Source: Dyella marensis (GTDB lineage Bacteria; Pseudomonadota; Gammaproteobacteria; Xanthomonadales; Rhodanobacteraceae). Taken from it: DNA of 64,000 bases. Under the pieces are notes generated by a model. That model was not told the origin of the DNA and ran no database searches. It saw only the letters and a program-made list of their open reading frames with translations. Positions 48,585 through 58,610 of the stretch are shown here, in pieces. The stretch is taken from NCBI RefSeq assembly GCF_900112865.1, contig NZ_FONH01000007.1, forward strand, positions 1 through 64,000, read 5' to 3'. Numbering within the stretch: position 1 is the stretch's first letter; every line of letters starts with the position of its first letter. The position numbers were made by a program, and so were the translations under genes.

Positions 48585-49514
48585 ATGACCACCACGCTGC
48601 ACGACGCCCACGATCCCGCCTCGGCCGGCGACAACCGCCTGGTGGTGGCGATTTCCTCGCGCGCACTGTTCGACCTGGGTGACAGCCACGCGCTGTTCGA
48701 GCGCGACGGACTGGATGCCTACCGCGCCTTCCAGATCGATCACGAGAACGAGATCCTCAAGCCCGGCGTGGCCTTCCCGCTGGTGCAGAAGCTGCTGGGC
48801 CTGAACAAGCTGGCCGGCGATGTGCCGCCGGTGGAGGTGATCCTGCTGTCGCGCAATTCCGGCGACACGGGGTTGCGCATCTTCAATGCGATCCAGCACT
48901 ACGGCCTGGATATCAGCCGCGCGGCCTTTACCAGCGGCGCGCCGACTTCCGACTACATCGCGCCGTTCAAGACCGACCTGTTCCTGTCCGCCAACGCCGA
49001 GGACGTGGGCCGCGCGCTCGCCGCCGGCGTGGCCGCCGCCACCATCCTGCCGTCGGTGGCGCCGCCGCGCGCGACCGAGCAGCTGCGCATCGCCTTCGAC
49101 GGCGACGCGGTGCTGTTCGGCGACGAAGGCGAGCGCGTTTCGCGCGAGGAAGGGCTGGAGGCGTTTCATCGCAACGAGCGCGAGCGGGCGGAGGAGTCGC
49201 TGTCGGTCGGGCCGTTCCGCGGTTTTCTCACCGCGGTGCACCGGCTGCAGGCGGCGTTCCCGGCCGAGACCTCGCCGATTCGCACGGCCCTGGTCACCGC
49301 GCGCTCGGCGCCCGCGCACAAGCGGGTGATCCTCACCCTGCGCCGCTGGGGCGTGCGCATCGATGAGGCGCTGTTCCTGGGCGGGCGCGACAAGGGGCCG
49401 TTCCTGGAAGCGTTCGGCGCCGACATTTTCTTCGACGATTCGCCGGCCAATGTGGAGTCCGCGCGCAAGTACGTGGCCGCCGGGCATGTGCCGCACGGGG
49501 TCAGCAACAGCTGA
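48585..49514 (+). CDS. 5'-nucleotidase (cytosolic NT5C1-like family)
   Basis: A 309-residue protein of the HAD-like 5_nucleotid family. It has LVVAISSRALFDLGDSHALF near the start, ILLSRNSGDTGLRIFNAI, a central LRIAFDGDAVLFGDEGE with the two aspartates of HAD catalysis, and C-terminal FFDDSPANVESA. It would dephosphorylate nucleoside monophosphates. The start is ATG 48585; an ATG at 48549 is in frame, but a -10-like TAGATT (48553) lies between the two, favouring the shorter form. Confidence 0.87.
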   Translation: MTTTLHDAHDPASAGDNRLVVAISSRALFDLGDSHALFERDGLDAYRAFQIDHENEILKPGVAFPLVQKLLGLNKLAGDVPPVEVILLSRNSGDTGLRIFNAIQHYGLDISRAAFTSGAPTSDYIAPFKTDLFLSANAEDVGRALAAGVAAATILPSVAPPRATEQLRIAFDGDAVLFGDEGERVSREEGLEAFHRNERERAEESLSVGPFRGFLTAVHRLQAAFPAETSPIRTALVTARSAPAHKRVILTLRRWGVRIDEALFLGGRDKGPFLEAFGADIFFDDSPANVESARKYVAAGHVPHGVSNS

Positions 49515-49517
49515 GCG

Positions 49518-50393
49518 CTAGACCAGCCTGGTGCGCCGCCACCACGGCGTCACTTGGCCCTCGCGCATCAGGGTGAACAGCCCCGAGCCCAGGATCAGCG
49601 CGATGCCGATCAGCATCGGCCAGTCCAGCCGGTCGCCGAACAGCCAGTAGCCGAAACCGATCGCCCACAGCATCTGGCTGTACTGGGCGGGCGCCACGCG
49701 GTTGGCCGGCGCGTGCTGGGTGGCCAGCATCAGCAGCACGCCGGCGAATCCGGCGAGCAGGCCATAGCCGGCCAGCAGCGCCCATTGGCGGGCATCGGGC
49801 CAGATGAAATCGGGCAGCATCAGCAACCCGCCGGCTACCAGCGGGCCGATCACTCCGGCACCGTAGAGGCTGATGCGCTTCTCATGCGCGCCGGCCATGC
49901 GCAGGGCGACCACCGACACCGCGCCGGACAGCCCGCACACCATCGCCGCCAGATGCCCGACGCCCAGCGCGCGAAACCCCGGCCGCAGCACCACCAGCAC
50001 GCCGAGAAAACCGGCCACCACCGCCGACCAGCGCCGCCAGCCCACGTGCTCCTTCAGGAACAGCACCGACAGCAGGGTCACGAAGATCGGCAGCAGGAAG
50101 ATCAGCGCGAAGGCCTCGGCCATCGGCAGCGCGGTGAAGGCGATCACCGCGGCGATATTGCAGATCGCGCCGGAAATCGCCCGGATCCACCACAGTGACG
50201 GCTTGCGTGCCTGGAACACCTCGATCCAGCGGTCCCCCGGCCGCCGGATGAAGGGTAGGGCGCTGAGCATCAGCACGGCGCCGAAGAACACCGCCTCGTA
50301 GGCCGGCAGGCTGCCGTGCAGGGATTTCACGAAGGCATCGCTGATCGCGTAGGCCGCGTAGCAGGCGAAGCCCAGGAGGACGCCTTTGAACAT
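49518..50393 (-). CDS. EamA/DMT-family transporter
   Basis: A 291-residue membrane protein with ten predicted helices in two EamA repeats. The first repeat includes FACYAAYAISDAFVKSLHG and TALPMAEAFALIFLLPIFVTLL. The second includes HAPANRVAPAQYSQMLWAIGFGYWLFGDRLDWPMLIG. DMT members export metabolites or amino acids; no substrate can be assigned. The ATG chosen (MFKGVLLGF) begins the first helix. The stop lies 3 bp from the end of the convergent 5'-nucleotidase. Confidence 0.85.
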   Translation of the reverse strand: MFKGVLLGFACYAAYAISDAFVKSLHGSLPAYEAVFFGAVLMLSALPFIRRPGDRWIEVFQARKPSLWWIRAISGAICNIAAVIAFTALPMAEAFALIFLLPIFVTLLSVLFLKEHVGWRRWSAVVAGFLGVLVVLRPGFRALGVGHLAAMVCGLSGAVSVVALRMAGAHEKRISLYGAGVIGPLVAGGLLMLPDFIWPDARQWALLAGYGLLAGFAGVLLMLATQHAPANRVAPAQYSQMLWAIGFGYWLFGDRLDWPMLIGIALILGSGLFTLMREGQVTPWWRRTRLV

Positions 50394-50500
50394 GGGGGAT
50401 CGGGGATTTGCGGCGGGAGCGGCCCATGGTCCCACAGCCGGCAGGATGAATGACACCCGCAAGGCCGCCGCGGGAGGGGCTTCCGGTGCTGCACCTCGTC

Positions 50501-50530
50501 ATGACCCCGATGGACGCGCCCCGCTAGAAT
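50501..50530 (+). promoter_or_regulatory. Candidate promoter of glutaryl-CoA dehydrogenase
   Basis: ATGACC (50501-50506), an 18-bp spacer, TAGAAT (50525-50530). It would give a leader of about 28 nt before the ATG at 50565. Confidence 0.4.
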
Positions 50531-50564
50531 CAGGGGCTTCCCACCGACCGCACGGAACATCCGC

Positions 50565-51734
50565 ATGTCCGCCCGCCTGAATCCGCTCGACCTGTACGAC
50601 GTCCGCTCGCTGCTCACCGACGAGGAGCGCATGGTGCAAGACACCGTGGGCCGTTTCGTCGATGAACGGGTGCTGCCGATCATCGGCGATGCGTTCGATC
50701 AAGGGCGTTTCCCCAAGGAACTGATCCCGGAGATCGCCGGCCTGGGCCTGCTCGGCGCCACCCTTCCGGAGCAATACGGCTGCGCCGGCATGAACGGCGT
50801 CAGCTACGGCCTGATCTGCCAGGAGCTGGAGCGCGGCGATTCGGGCCTGCGCAGCTTCGCCTCGGTGCAGAGCTCGCTGTGCATGTATCCGATCTACGCC
50901 TACGGCACCGAGGAGCAGAAGCTGCACTACCTGCCGAAGATGGCCGCCGGCGAGATCATCGGCTGCTTCGGCCTGACCGAGCCGCATGGCGGCTCGGACC
51001 CGGCCAACATGAAGACGAATGCCAGGAAGGATGGCGGCGACTGGATCATCAACGGCGCCAAGATGTGGATCACCAACGGCAACCTCGCGCATATCGCCAT
51101 CGTGTGGGCGCAGACCGAGGACGGCATTCAGGGCTTCATCGTGCCGACCGACAGCCAGGGTTTCACCGCGCAGGAAGTGCACAAGAAGATGAGCCTGCGC
51201 GCCTCGGTCACCTCGGCGCTGTTCTTCGACAGCGTGCGCGTGCCCGAAGCCAACCGCCTGCCCAACGTGAAGGGCCTGAAGGGTCCGCTCGGCTGCCTCA
51301 CCCAGGCCCGCTACGGCATCACCTGGGGCCCGATCGGCGCCGCCCAGGCCTGTCTCAAGGAAGTGCTGGACTACACCCAGGAGCGCGTGCTGTTCGGCCG
51401 CCCGCTGGCCTCCAACCAGGCGATCCAGCTCAAGCTGGCCGAGATGGCCCGGCGCATCACCATGGCGCAGCTGCTCTCGCTGCAGCTGGGCCGCCTGAAG
51501 GACGCCGGCAACATGCAGCCGACCCAGGTCTCGCTGGCGAAGTGGAACAACTGCCGCATCGCCATCGACATCGCGCGCGAATGCCGCGACATCCTCGGCG
51601 GCGCCGGCATCACTACCGAGCACGTGGCGATCCGCCACGCGCTGAACCTGGAGTCGGTGATCACCTACGAGGGCACGGAAACCGTGCACCAGCTGGTGGT
51701 GGGCCGCGAGCTGACCGGCATCAACGCGTTCTGA
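50565..51734 (+). CDS. Glutaryl-CoA dehydrogenase (acyl-CoA dehydrogenase family)
   Basis: A 389-residue acyl-CoA dehydrogenase whose features fit glutaryl-CoA dehydrogenase. These are LDLYDVRSLLTDEERMVQDTV at the start, GCFGLTEPHGGSDPANMKT, RARYGITWGPIGAA-like sequence, FGRPLASNQAIQLKLAEM, and LESVITYEGTETVHQLVVGR with the catalytic Glu in YEGT. It oxidises and decarboxylates glutaryl-CoA to crotonyl-CoA in lysine and tryptophan degradation. It stands first in a probable run with the two small genes behind it. Confidence 0.9.
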   Translation: MSARLNPLDLYDVRSLLTDEERMVQDTVGRFVDERVLPIIGDAFDQGRFPKELIPEIAGLGLLGATLPEQYGCAGMNGVSYGLICQELERGDSGLRSFASVQSSLCMYPIYAYGTEEQKLHYLPKMAAGEIIGCFGLTEPHGGSDPANMKTNARKDGGDWIINGAKMWITNGNLAHIAIVWAQTEDGIQGFIVPTDSQGFTAQEVHKKMSLRASVTSALFFDSVRVPEANRLPNVKGLKGPLGCLTQARYGITWGPIGAAQACLKEVLDYTQERVLFGRPLASNQAIQLKLAEMARRITMAQLLSLQLGRLKDAGNMQPTQVSLAKWNNCRIAIDIARECRDILGGAGITTEHVAIRHALNLESVITYEGTETVHQLVVGRELTGINAF

Positions 51735-51739
51735 CGCCG

Positions 51740-52300
51740 ATGGGGGCGCCGGATACCAGCTGGGTCGACCTGCGCATCGAGACCGCGCGCCTGCTGCTGC
51801 GTCCGCCGCGGGCGGAGGATTTCGACGGCTGGGCGGCCAACATGGCCGACGCGGAATCGGCCCGCTACATCGGCGGGCAGCAGCCGCGCGCGGTGGCCTG
51901 GCGCGGCTTCCTCACCATGGTCGGCGCGTGGTCGATCCAGGGCTACGGCATGTTCTCGCTGATCGAGAAGGCCAGCGGCCGCTGGATCGGCCGGCTCGGC
52001 CCCTGGCAGCCGGAGGGCTGGCCCGGTCCCGAAGTGGGCTGGGGCCTGGCGCGGGAAGCGTGGGGCAGGGGCTATGCGCTGGAAGGCGCGACCGCCGCGA
52101 TGGACTGGGCCTTCGACCGCCTGGGCTGGACCGACGTGATCCACAGCATCGACCGCGACAACACCGCCTCGCAGGCGCTGGCCGTCCGGCTGGGCTCGCG
52201 CAACCGCGGCCCGGGCCGCCTGCCGGAGCCGTTCCAGGACGTGCCGATCGAGATCTGGGGCCAGACCCGCGAGGAGTGGCGTCGCCGCCGGCGCGCCTGA
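51740..52300 (+). CDS. GNAT family N-acetyltransferase (RimJ/RimL-like)
   Basis: A 186-residue acetyltransferase of the RimJ/RimL/ribosomal type. It has RIETARLLLRPPRAEDFDGW at the start, WIGRLGPWQPEGWPGPEVGW, then LAREAWGRGYALEGATAAMDWAF with the acetyl-CoA loop (R-x-x-W-G-R-G-Y) and IHSIDRDNTASQALAVRLGS. It lies 5 bp after glutaryl-CoA dehydrogenase and 8 bp before the next gene, so it is probably co-transcribed. Target unknown. Confidence 0.87.
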   Translation: MGAPDTSWVDLRIETARLLLRPPRAEDFDGWAANMADAESARYIGGQQPRAVAWRGFLTMVGAWSIQGYGMFSLIEKASGRWIGRLGPWQPEGWPGPEVGWGLAREAWGRGYALEGATAAMDWAFDRLGWTDVIHSIDRDNTASQALAVRLGSRNRGPGRLPEPFQDVPIEIWGQTREEWRRRRRA

Positions 52301-52308
52301 GGAGCCGC

Positions 52309-52785
52309 ATGCGCGACGCATTGGAGCAGGTCATCGCCGAGGCCGTGCCGGAGTTGCACAGGCATTGCCGCGATCCCTGGCAGCTGATCGGCAGCGCCGC
52401 GGCCTGCCTGGCCGGCGCGGAGGTCAGCGTGGCCGACCTGGACGTGCTGACCAGCGCCGCCGACGCCACGCGCCTGGCCCAGGCTTGGCGCGATCGCCTC
52501 GATACGGCCTATGAACCCGCCGCCGCCGAACGCTTCCGCTCGACCTTCGCACGCTTCCGCTTCGACGCCATGCCGGTGGAGGCGATGGGCGCGCTGGAGC
52601 TCAACGACGGATACGGCTGGGAACCGGTGACGGTGAACGAGGTATTGCTCGTACGCGTCGCCGGCCTGGACGTCCCCATCCCGAGCGTGCCCGAACAGAT
52701 CCGCATCCTGGAACGCTTCGGCCGCCCGAAAGACCTGCACCGCGCTGCGCTGCTGCGCGCGCTGGACGGCGCCGGCGCCGCTTGA
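52309..52785 (+). CDS. Nucleotidyltransferase-like protein
   Basis: A 158-residue protein with a probable nucleotidyltransferase-superfamily fold. QLIGSAAACLAGAEVSVADLDVLTS resembles the G-S and D-x-D elements of such enzymes, and LLVRVAGLDVPIPSVPEQIRILERFGRPKDLHRAALL resembles the C-terminal part of minimal nucleotidyltransferase proteins. The specific reaction is not known. GGAG is placed 8 bp before the ATG. Downstream of the GNAT gene in the same direction. Confidence 0.65.
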   Translation: MRDALEQVIAEAVPELHRHCRDPWQLIGSAAACLAGAEVSVADLDVLTSAADATRLAQAWRDRLDTAYEPAAAERFRSTFARFRFDAMPVEAMGALELNDGYGWEPVTVNEVLLVRVAGLDVPIPSVPEQIRILERFGRPKDLHRAALLRALDGAGAA

Positions 52786-52831
52786 TATTGCCCACCCATT
52801 CCCTTTCTTCTCCGACCGGATCGACCACGCC

Positions 52832-55099
<2,268 letters not shown>

Positions 55100-55112
55100 C
55101 GCACACCGCGCA

Positions 55113-55175
55113 GCGTAGGTTGGGGTGAGCCCCAGGCGAACCCCAACATGGCGTCACGCGTGAAGATGGCGATGT
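55113..55175. repeat. Extragenic repeat (GTAGGTTGGGGTGAG family)
   Basis: GCGTAGGTTGGGGTGAGCC, GGCGAACCCCAAC and a degenerate GATGTTGGCGTTCG arm. It begins 14 bp after the E1 stop. Confidence 0.75.
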
Positions 55176-55321
55176 TGGCGTTCGTCTTCGACCACTCGAC
55201 CTACGCAGATGTGCGCTATCGCGTGATCCAGCTCACGGCATGGCACAACAAGGGTGGCGATTCAGCCCTCGCGCCGTATGGTCGAAGTCCTTCGATCGGA
55301 TAACGAAGAAGGAAAACAACC

Positions 55322-55876
55322 ATGAAACATGCCGTTCACGCGCTCGTGATCGCCGCGGTCCTCGCCGTCGCCGCGTGCACGCAGGACGACACGGACAATC
55401 CGGTGACCTCGGCGCAGACCCCTGCGATATCCACCACCGCCACCGCCGCGGCGAGCAATGACGCTCCCGCGCCCGACAGCAGCGCGGCCGCGGCCGCTTC
55501 GGTCGCCGCTGGCCCTTATCTGTTCGACCTGTTGCAGCAGTCGGATTTCGCCGCCGCTTTCCATGCGCTGAGCGGCGCCAAGGAGCTGCCCGAGTGGACA
55601 CATCAAGGAGGTACTTCCACGCCGGCGCAGAAAGTCACGGCGGACGGCAAGAGCTTGCTCGAAGCCGCCGGCTGCAAGCCGCACGACTGCCCCACCGAGC
55701 GCATCGTGCTGCTGTACGACGAGAAGACCCATTCGATGTGGGGCGTGTTCGCGCGGCGCCAGGGCGAAGCGCCGACCGACGTCAGCGATGACAGCAACGA
55801 TCAGCTGAGCTGGCTGGGCGAGCCGGACGACAAGCTGAAAGATGCGCTGAAAAAGAAGCTCTATTACCCGGAATAA
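55322..55876 (+). CDS. Ivy-type inhibitor of vertebrate lysozyme, lipoprotein form
   Basis: A 184-residue predicted lipoprotein (signal ending AVLAVAAC, lipidated Cys near residue 19, followed by Thr so probably outer-membrane). An Ala/Thr/Ser-rich linker of ~45 residues follows, then an Ivy domain. The diagnostic inhibitory loop CKPHDC is present at about residues 119-124, followed by RIVLLYDEKTHSMWGVFARR. Ivy proteins block C-type lysozymes by inserting this loop into the active site. AAGGAAAA precedes the ATG. Most Ivy proteins are soluble periplasmic proteins, so the lipid anchor plus linker is notable. Confidence 0.87.
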   Translation: MKHAVHALVIAAVLAVAACTQDDTDNPVTSAQTPAISTTATAAASNDAPAPDSSAAAAASVAAGPYLFDLLQQSDFAAAFHALSGAKELPEWTHQGGTSTPAQKVTADGKSLLEAAGCKPHDCPTERIVLLYDEKTHSMWGVFARRQGEAPTDVSDDSNDQLSWLGEPDDKLKDALKKKLYYPE

Positions 55877-55885
55877 CGCGGCGCT

Positions 55886-57622
55886 TTACGATTCTTCCCG
55901 CACCGAACGCACCGCCGTGCGTTCGCGCGCGCGGCACACCAGCTTCTCGTCCACCCGTACGCGATTGCGTCCTTCCAGCTTGGCGCGATACATCGCGTGG
56001 TCGGCGCGCTCGATCAGTGTTTCCACCGTGTCGTCGGAGCGGCGCATGGTCACGCCGATGCTGACCGTCAGCAACTGCTGTCGACCGTCCACGGGAATTT
56101 CCAGCCGGTGCACGCGCCGGCACAGGCGCGTGGCGACGTGGATCGCCTGCGGCAGTTCCGCCCCGCGCAGCACGGCGAGGAATTCCTCGCCGCCGTGGCG
56201 TCCCAGCAGATCCTGCGGGCGCAGTTCATGGCTCAGCGCTGCGGCCACTGCCGCCAGCGCGGCGTCGCCGGCCTGGTGGCCCAGGCTGTCGTTGAGCGTC
56301 TTGAAGCAATCCAGGTCCAGGAACAGCAGGGCGATCGGCTCGCCGTGGCAGGCCATCGCCGCCTGCAGGTTCTCGCCGAGCGCGCGGCGGTTGAGCACGC
56401 GGGTGAGCGCGTCCACGTCGGCCAGTTCGCGCACCACGTCGGTGTCGTGGCGCATCGCCAGCGCACGGTCGGCCAGGCCCAGCGAGAGCACGATGGCCTG
56501 CACCGCGCCGGCCGCGAGCGCGGCATCGTCCAGCCAGTCCATGCCGGGCAGGGCGCCGTTGGCCTGCGCGCTGTCCAGCACGGTCAGCGCCAGCAGCGGC
56601 GTGAAGCCGAGCAGGAAATAGCGCGCGCTGCGCGAACCGCGCACGGCAGCGACCACGCCTGCGCACAGCAGCAGTACGGCGCCGATCAGCAGCATCGGGT
56701 AGTGCAGCGCGCGCGCCGGCGCGATCAGCGCGTCGACATGGCTGCTGCGCATCAGCACCAGCGGCGGCGCGCCCAGCGCGAGCGCGAGCGTCGCCGCGTG
56801 CAGGGCCGGGGCGAAACGCTGCAGATCGCAGAAGCGCGCGACGAACACCGCGGCGAAGGCCAGCGACAGCAGCGCCGCGCTGGGTGCGGCCAACTGCGCG
56901 GTGCCGGCCAGCCAGGCCCACTCCATCGGATGGAACACATAGCCGGTGTGGATGCCCTGGATCGCGCCATAGCAGAACACGTAGCCGGCGTACCAGGCGA
57001 AGGTGGCGTCGCGCAGCATCAGCGCCAGGCACAGCGCGAACGCGGCCATCGCCAGCATCACCGCGAAGCAGGCGCTGGAGAACATCAGCCAGCTCGCATC
57101 GGCGCGCAGGTAATCGCTCCAGGGGCGCAGTTCGAAGCGCAGCGGCGCGGTGCCGGCGGCATCCGCCTCGAAGCGCAGCAGGATCGGCGCCGACGGCGCG
57201 GCCTCGGCGGGAATGCGCCAGGCCAGCCGGCCATGCCCGTGCAAGGGGGCGTCGAAATCGTCCAGGGCCAGCCGGCGCGGCGATTCACCGCGTTCGTACA
57301 GCGTCACCGGCGTCAGCGGCGGCGGCTCGATGGTGAGTGCGCGCTCCTCGGCCAGTGGCGACGGCAAAGGGCGCAGCACCACCCAGGCGGCCTGGCCGGG
57401 ATCGAGGATGCGCGTCATCGAGGCGGGATCGAACGCGTGCAGCTCGCCGCGGTCGAACGCGGCCAGCACGCCGGCCGGGGTGTCGCCGGGACGCGCCGCG
57501 GTCCACGCCGCCTCCAACTGCCCCGCGGACTGCGGCATGGCGCGCCACGGCAGGAACAGCAGCAAGCCGAGGACGAGCAGCCGCCACCACCTGTGCGTTC
57601 CTGGTATCCAGCCTGCGACCAC
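55886..57622 (-). CDS. Diguanylate cyclase with 7TMR-DISM sensor
   Basis: A 578-residue membrane protein. In order there is a signal-like helix, a periplasmic 7TMR-DISM-type extracellular domain (~35-175), seven transmembrane helices (~180-385) and a C-terminal GGDEF domain (~400-560). The active-site motif is GRHGGEEF, intact for cyclic-di-GMP synthesis, and RPQD five residues before it is the classical RxxD inhibitory site. It begins at a GTG with GGGGG upstream. Sensing of a carbohydrate-like ligand is the family expectation; the ligand is not known. It stands alone and converges with the Ivy gene. Confidence 0.9.
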   Translation of the reverse strand: MVAGWIPGTHRWWRLLVLGLLLFLPWRAMPQSAGQLEAAWTAARPGDTPAGVLAAFDRGELHAFDPASMTRILDPGQAAWVVLRPLPSPLAEERALTIEPPPLTPVTLYERGESPRRLALDDFDAPLHGHGRLAWRIPAEAAPSAPILLRFEADAAGTAPLRFELRPWSDYLRADASWLMFSSACFAVMLAMAAFALCLALMLRDATFAWYAGYVFCYGAIQGIHTGYVFHPMEWAWLAGTAQLAAPSAALLSLAFAAVFVARFCDLQRFAPALHAATLALALGAPPLVLMRSSHVDALIAPARALHYPMLLIGAVLLLCAGVVAAVRGSRSARYFLLGFTPLLALTVLDSAQANGALPGMDWLDDAALAAGAVQAIVLSLGLADRALAMRHDTDVVRELADVDALTRVLNRRALGENLQAAMACHGEPIALLFLDLDCFKTLNDSLGHQAGDAALAAVAAALSHELRPQDLLGRHGGEEFLAVLRGAELPQAIHVATRLCRRVHRLEIPVDGRQQLLTVSIGVTMRRSDDTVETLIERADHAMYRAKLEGRNRVRVDEKLVCRARERTAVRSVREES

Positions 57623-57847
57623 GGTACCCCCTGCCGGCCCGCCCGGCGTCCGCGGCCATCCTGGCCCGGCGCTGCCGTGCGGTTTGGCCTTGGATTCTGG
57701 CCGACTTGCCGCGGCAGACCCATTCGGTCGAATGGCCTAGGAAGGAAAGCAGGGAGCGTGCCATGCCCCGTGAAGGCCATGGCGTCACCTTGCCTTGACC
57801 GCGGCTCCGCAAGCTTGAACACCCCTTTCCCCGACGGAGCACCGCAG

Positions 57848-58396
57848 ATGAGCATCAAGGTCGCCGTATTCGTGGGCAGCCTTCGCCAGGACTCGATCAA
57901 CCGCAAGCTCGCCCTTGCGGTGGAGCGGCTGGCACCGAAGGATTTTTCGTTCGAGCACGTGCCGATCGCCGGCCTGCCGCTCTACAACCAGGATTTCGAC
58001 GGCGACTATCCGGCCGCGTGCCGGCAGCTCAAGCAGTCGGTCGAGGCGGCCGACGCGCTGCTGTTCGTCACGCCCGAGTACAACCGTTCGATTCCCGGCG
58101 TGCTGAAGAACGCGATCGATATCGCGTCGCGGCCGTGGGGGACCAATTCCTTCGCGGGCAAGCCCGGTGCGGCGATCGGCGCGTCGATCGGCGCGACCGG
58201 CTCGGCGCTCTCGCAGCAGCACCTGCGCAATGTGCTGACCTATGTGGACGTGCCGGTGCTGGCACAGCCGGAGGTGTTCATTGCGTTCAAGGACGGGTTG
58301 ATCGATGGGGATGGGAAGATCTCGAACGACGATACGCGGAAGTTCTTGCAGGGGTTCGTGGATAAGTACGTGGAGTGGGTGAAGCGCTTTCGCTGA
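57848..58396 (+). CDS. NADPH-dependent FMN reductase family protein
   Basis: A 182-residue flavodoxin-fold reductase. The FMN phosphate loop AVFVGSLRQDSINRKLA, the FVTPEYNRSIPGVLKNAIDI motif with SRPWG, and KPGAAIGASIGATG are typical of the ArsH/ChrR/YieF-like NAD(P)H:quinone and FMN reductases. GGAG is placed 12 bp before the ATG. It likely reduces quinones or flavins under redox stress; the specific substrate is not determined. Confidence 0.9.
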   Translation: MSIKVAVFVGSLRQDSINRKLALAVERLAPKDFSFEHVPIAGLPLYNQDFDGDYPAACRQLKQSVEAADALLFVTPEYNRSIPGVLKNAIDIASRPWGTNSFAGKPGAAIGASIGATGSALSQQHLRNVLTYVDVPVLAQPEVFIAFKDGLIDGDGKISNDDTRKFLQGFVDKYVEWVKRFR

Positions 58397-58421
58397 AACT
58401 GGTTCGGCCATTCGACTGGAA

Positions 58422-58551
58422 CGTCATCCCGGCGCAGGCCGGGATCCAGTAACGATCACGCCCGATGGTCGCGATGCGTTCGGGCGATGGATAGCGATTC
58501 GCACTGGCGACAGGTATTCGCCACTGGATCCCGGCCTGCGCCGGGATGACG
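58422..58551. repeat. Extragenic inverted repeat (CGTCATCCCGGCGCAGGCCGG family)
   Basis: Arms CGTCATCCCGGCGCAGGCCG and CGGCCTGCGCCGGGATGACG enclose ~70 bp, closely matching the element at 29050-29180 in the arms but not in the loop. Confidence 0.88.
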
Positions 58552-58576
58552 CATGAGGCGACCGCGTGTGAGGTCC

Positions 58577-58610
58577 GTTGGGGTTCGCCGCCGGCTCACC
58601 CCAACCTACG
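58577..58610. repeat. Extragenic repeat (GTAGGTTGGGGTGAG family), reverse orientation
   Basis: CGTTGGGGTTCGCCGCCGG followed by CTCACCCCAACCTACG. It directly abuts the stop codon of the asparagine-synthetase-like gene. Confidence 0.8.
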
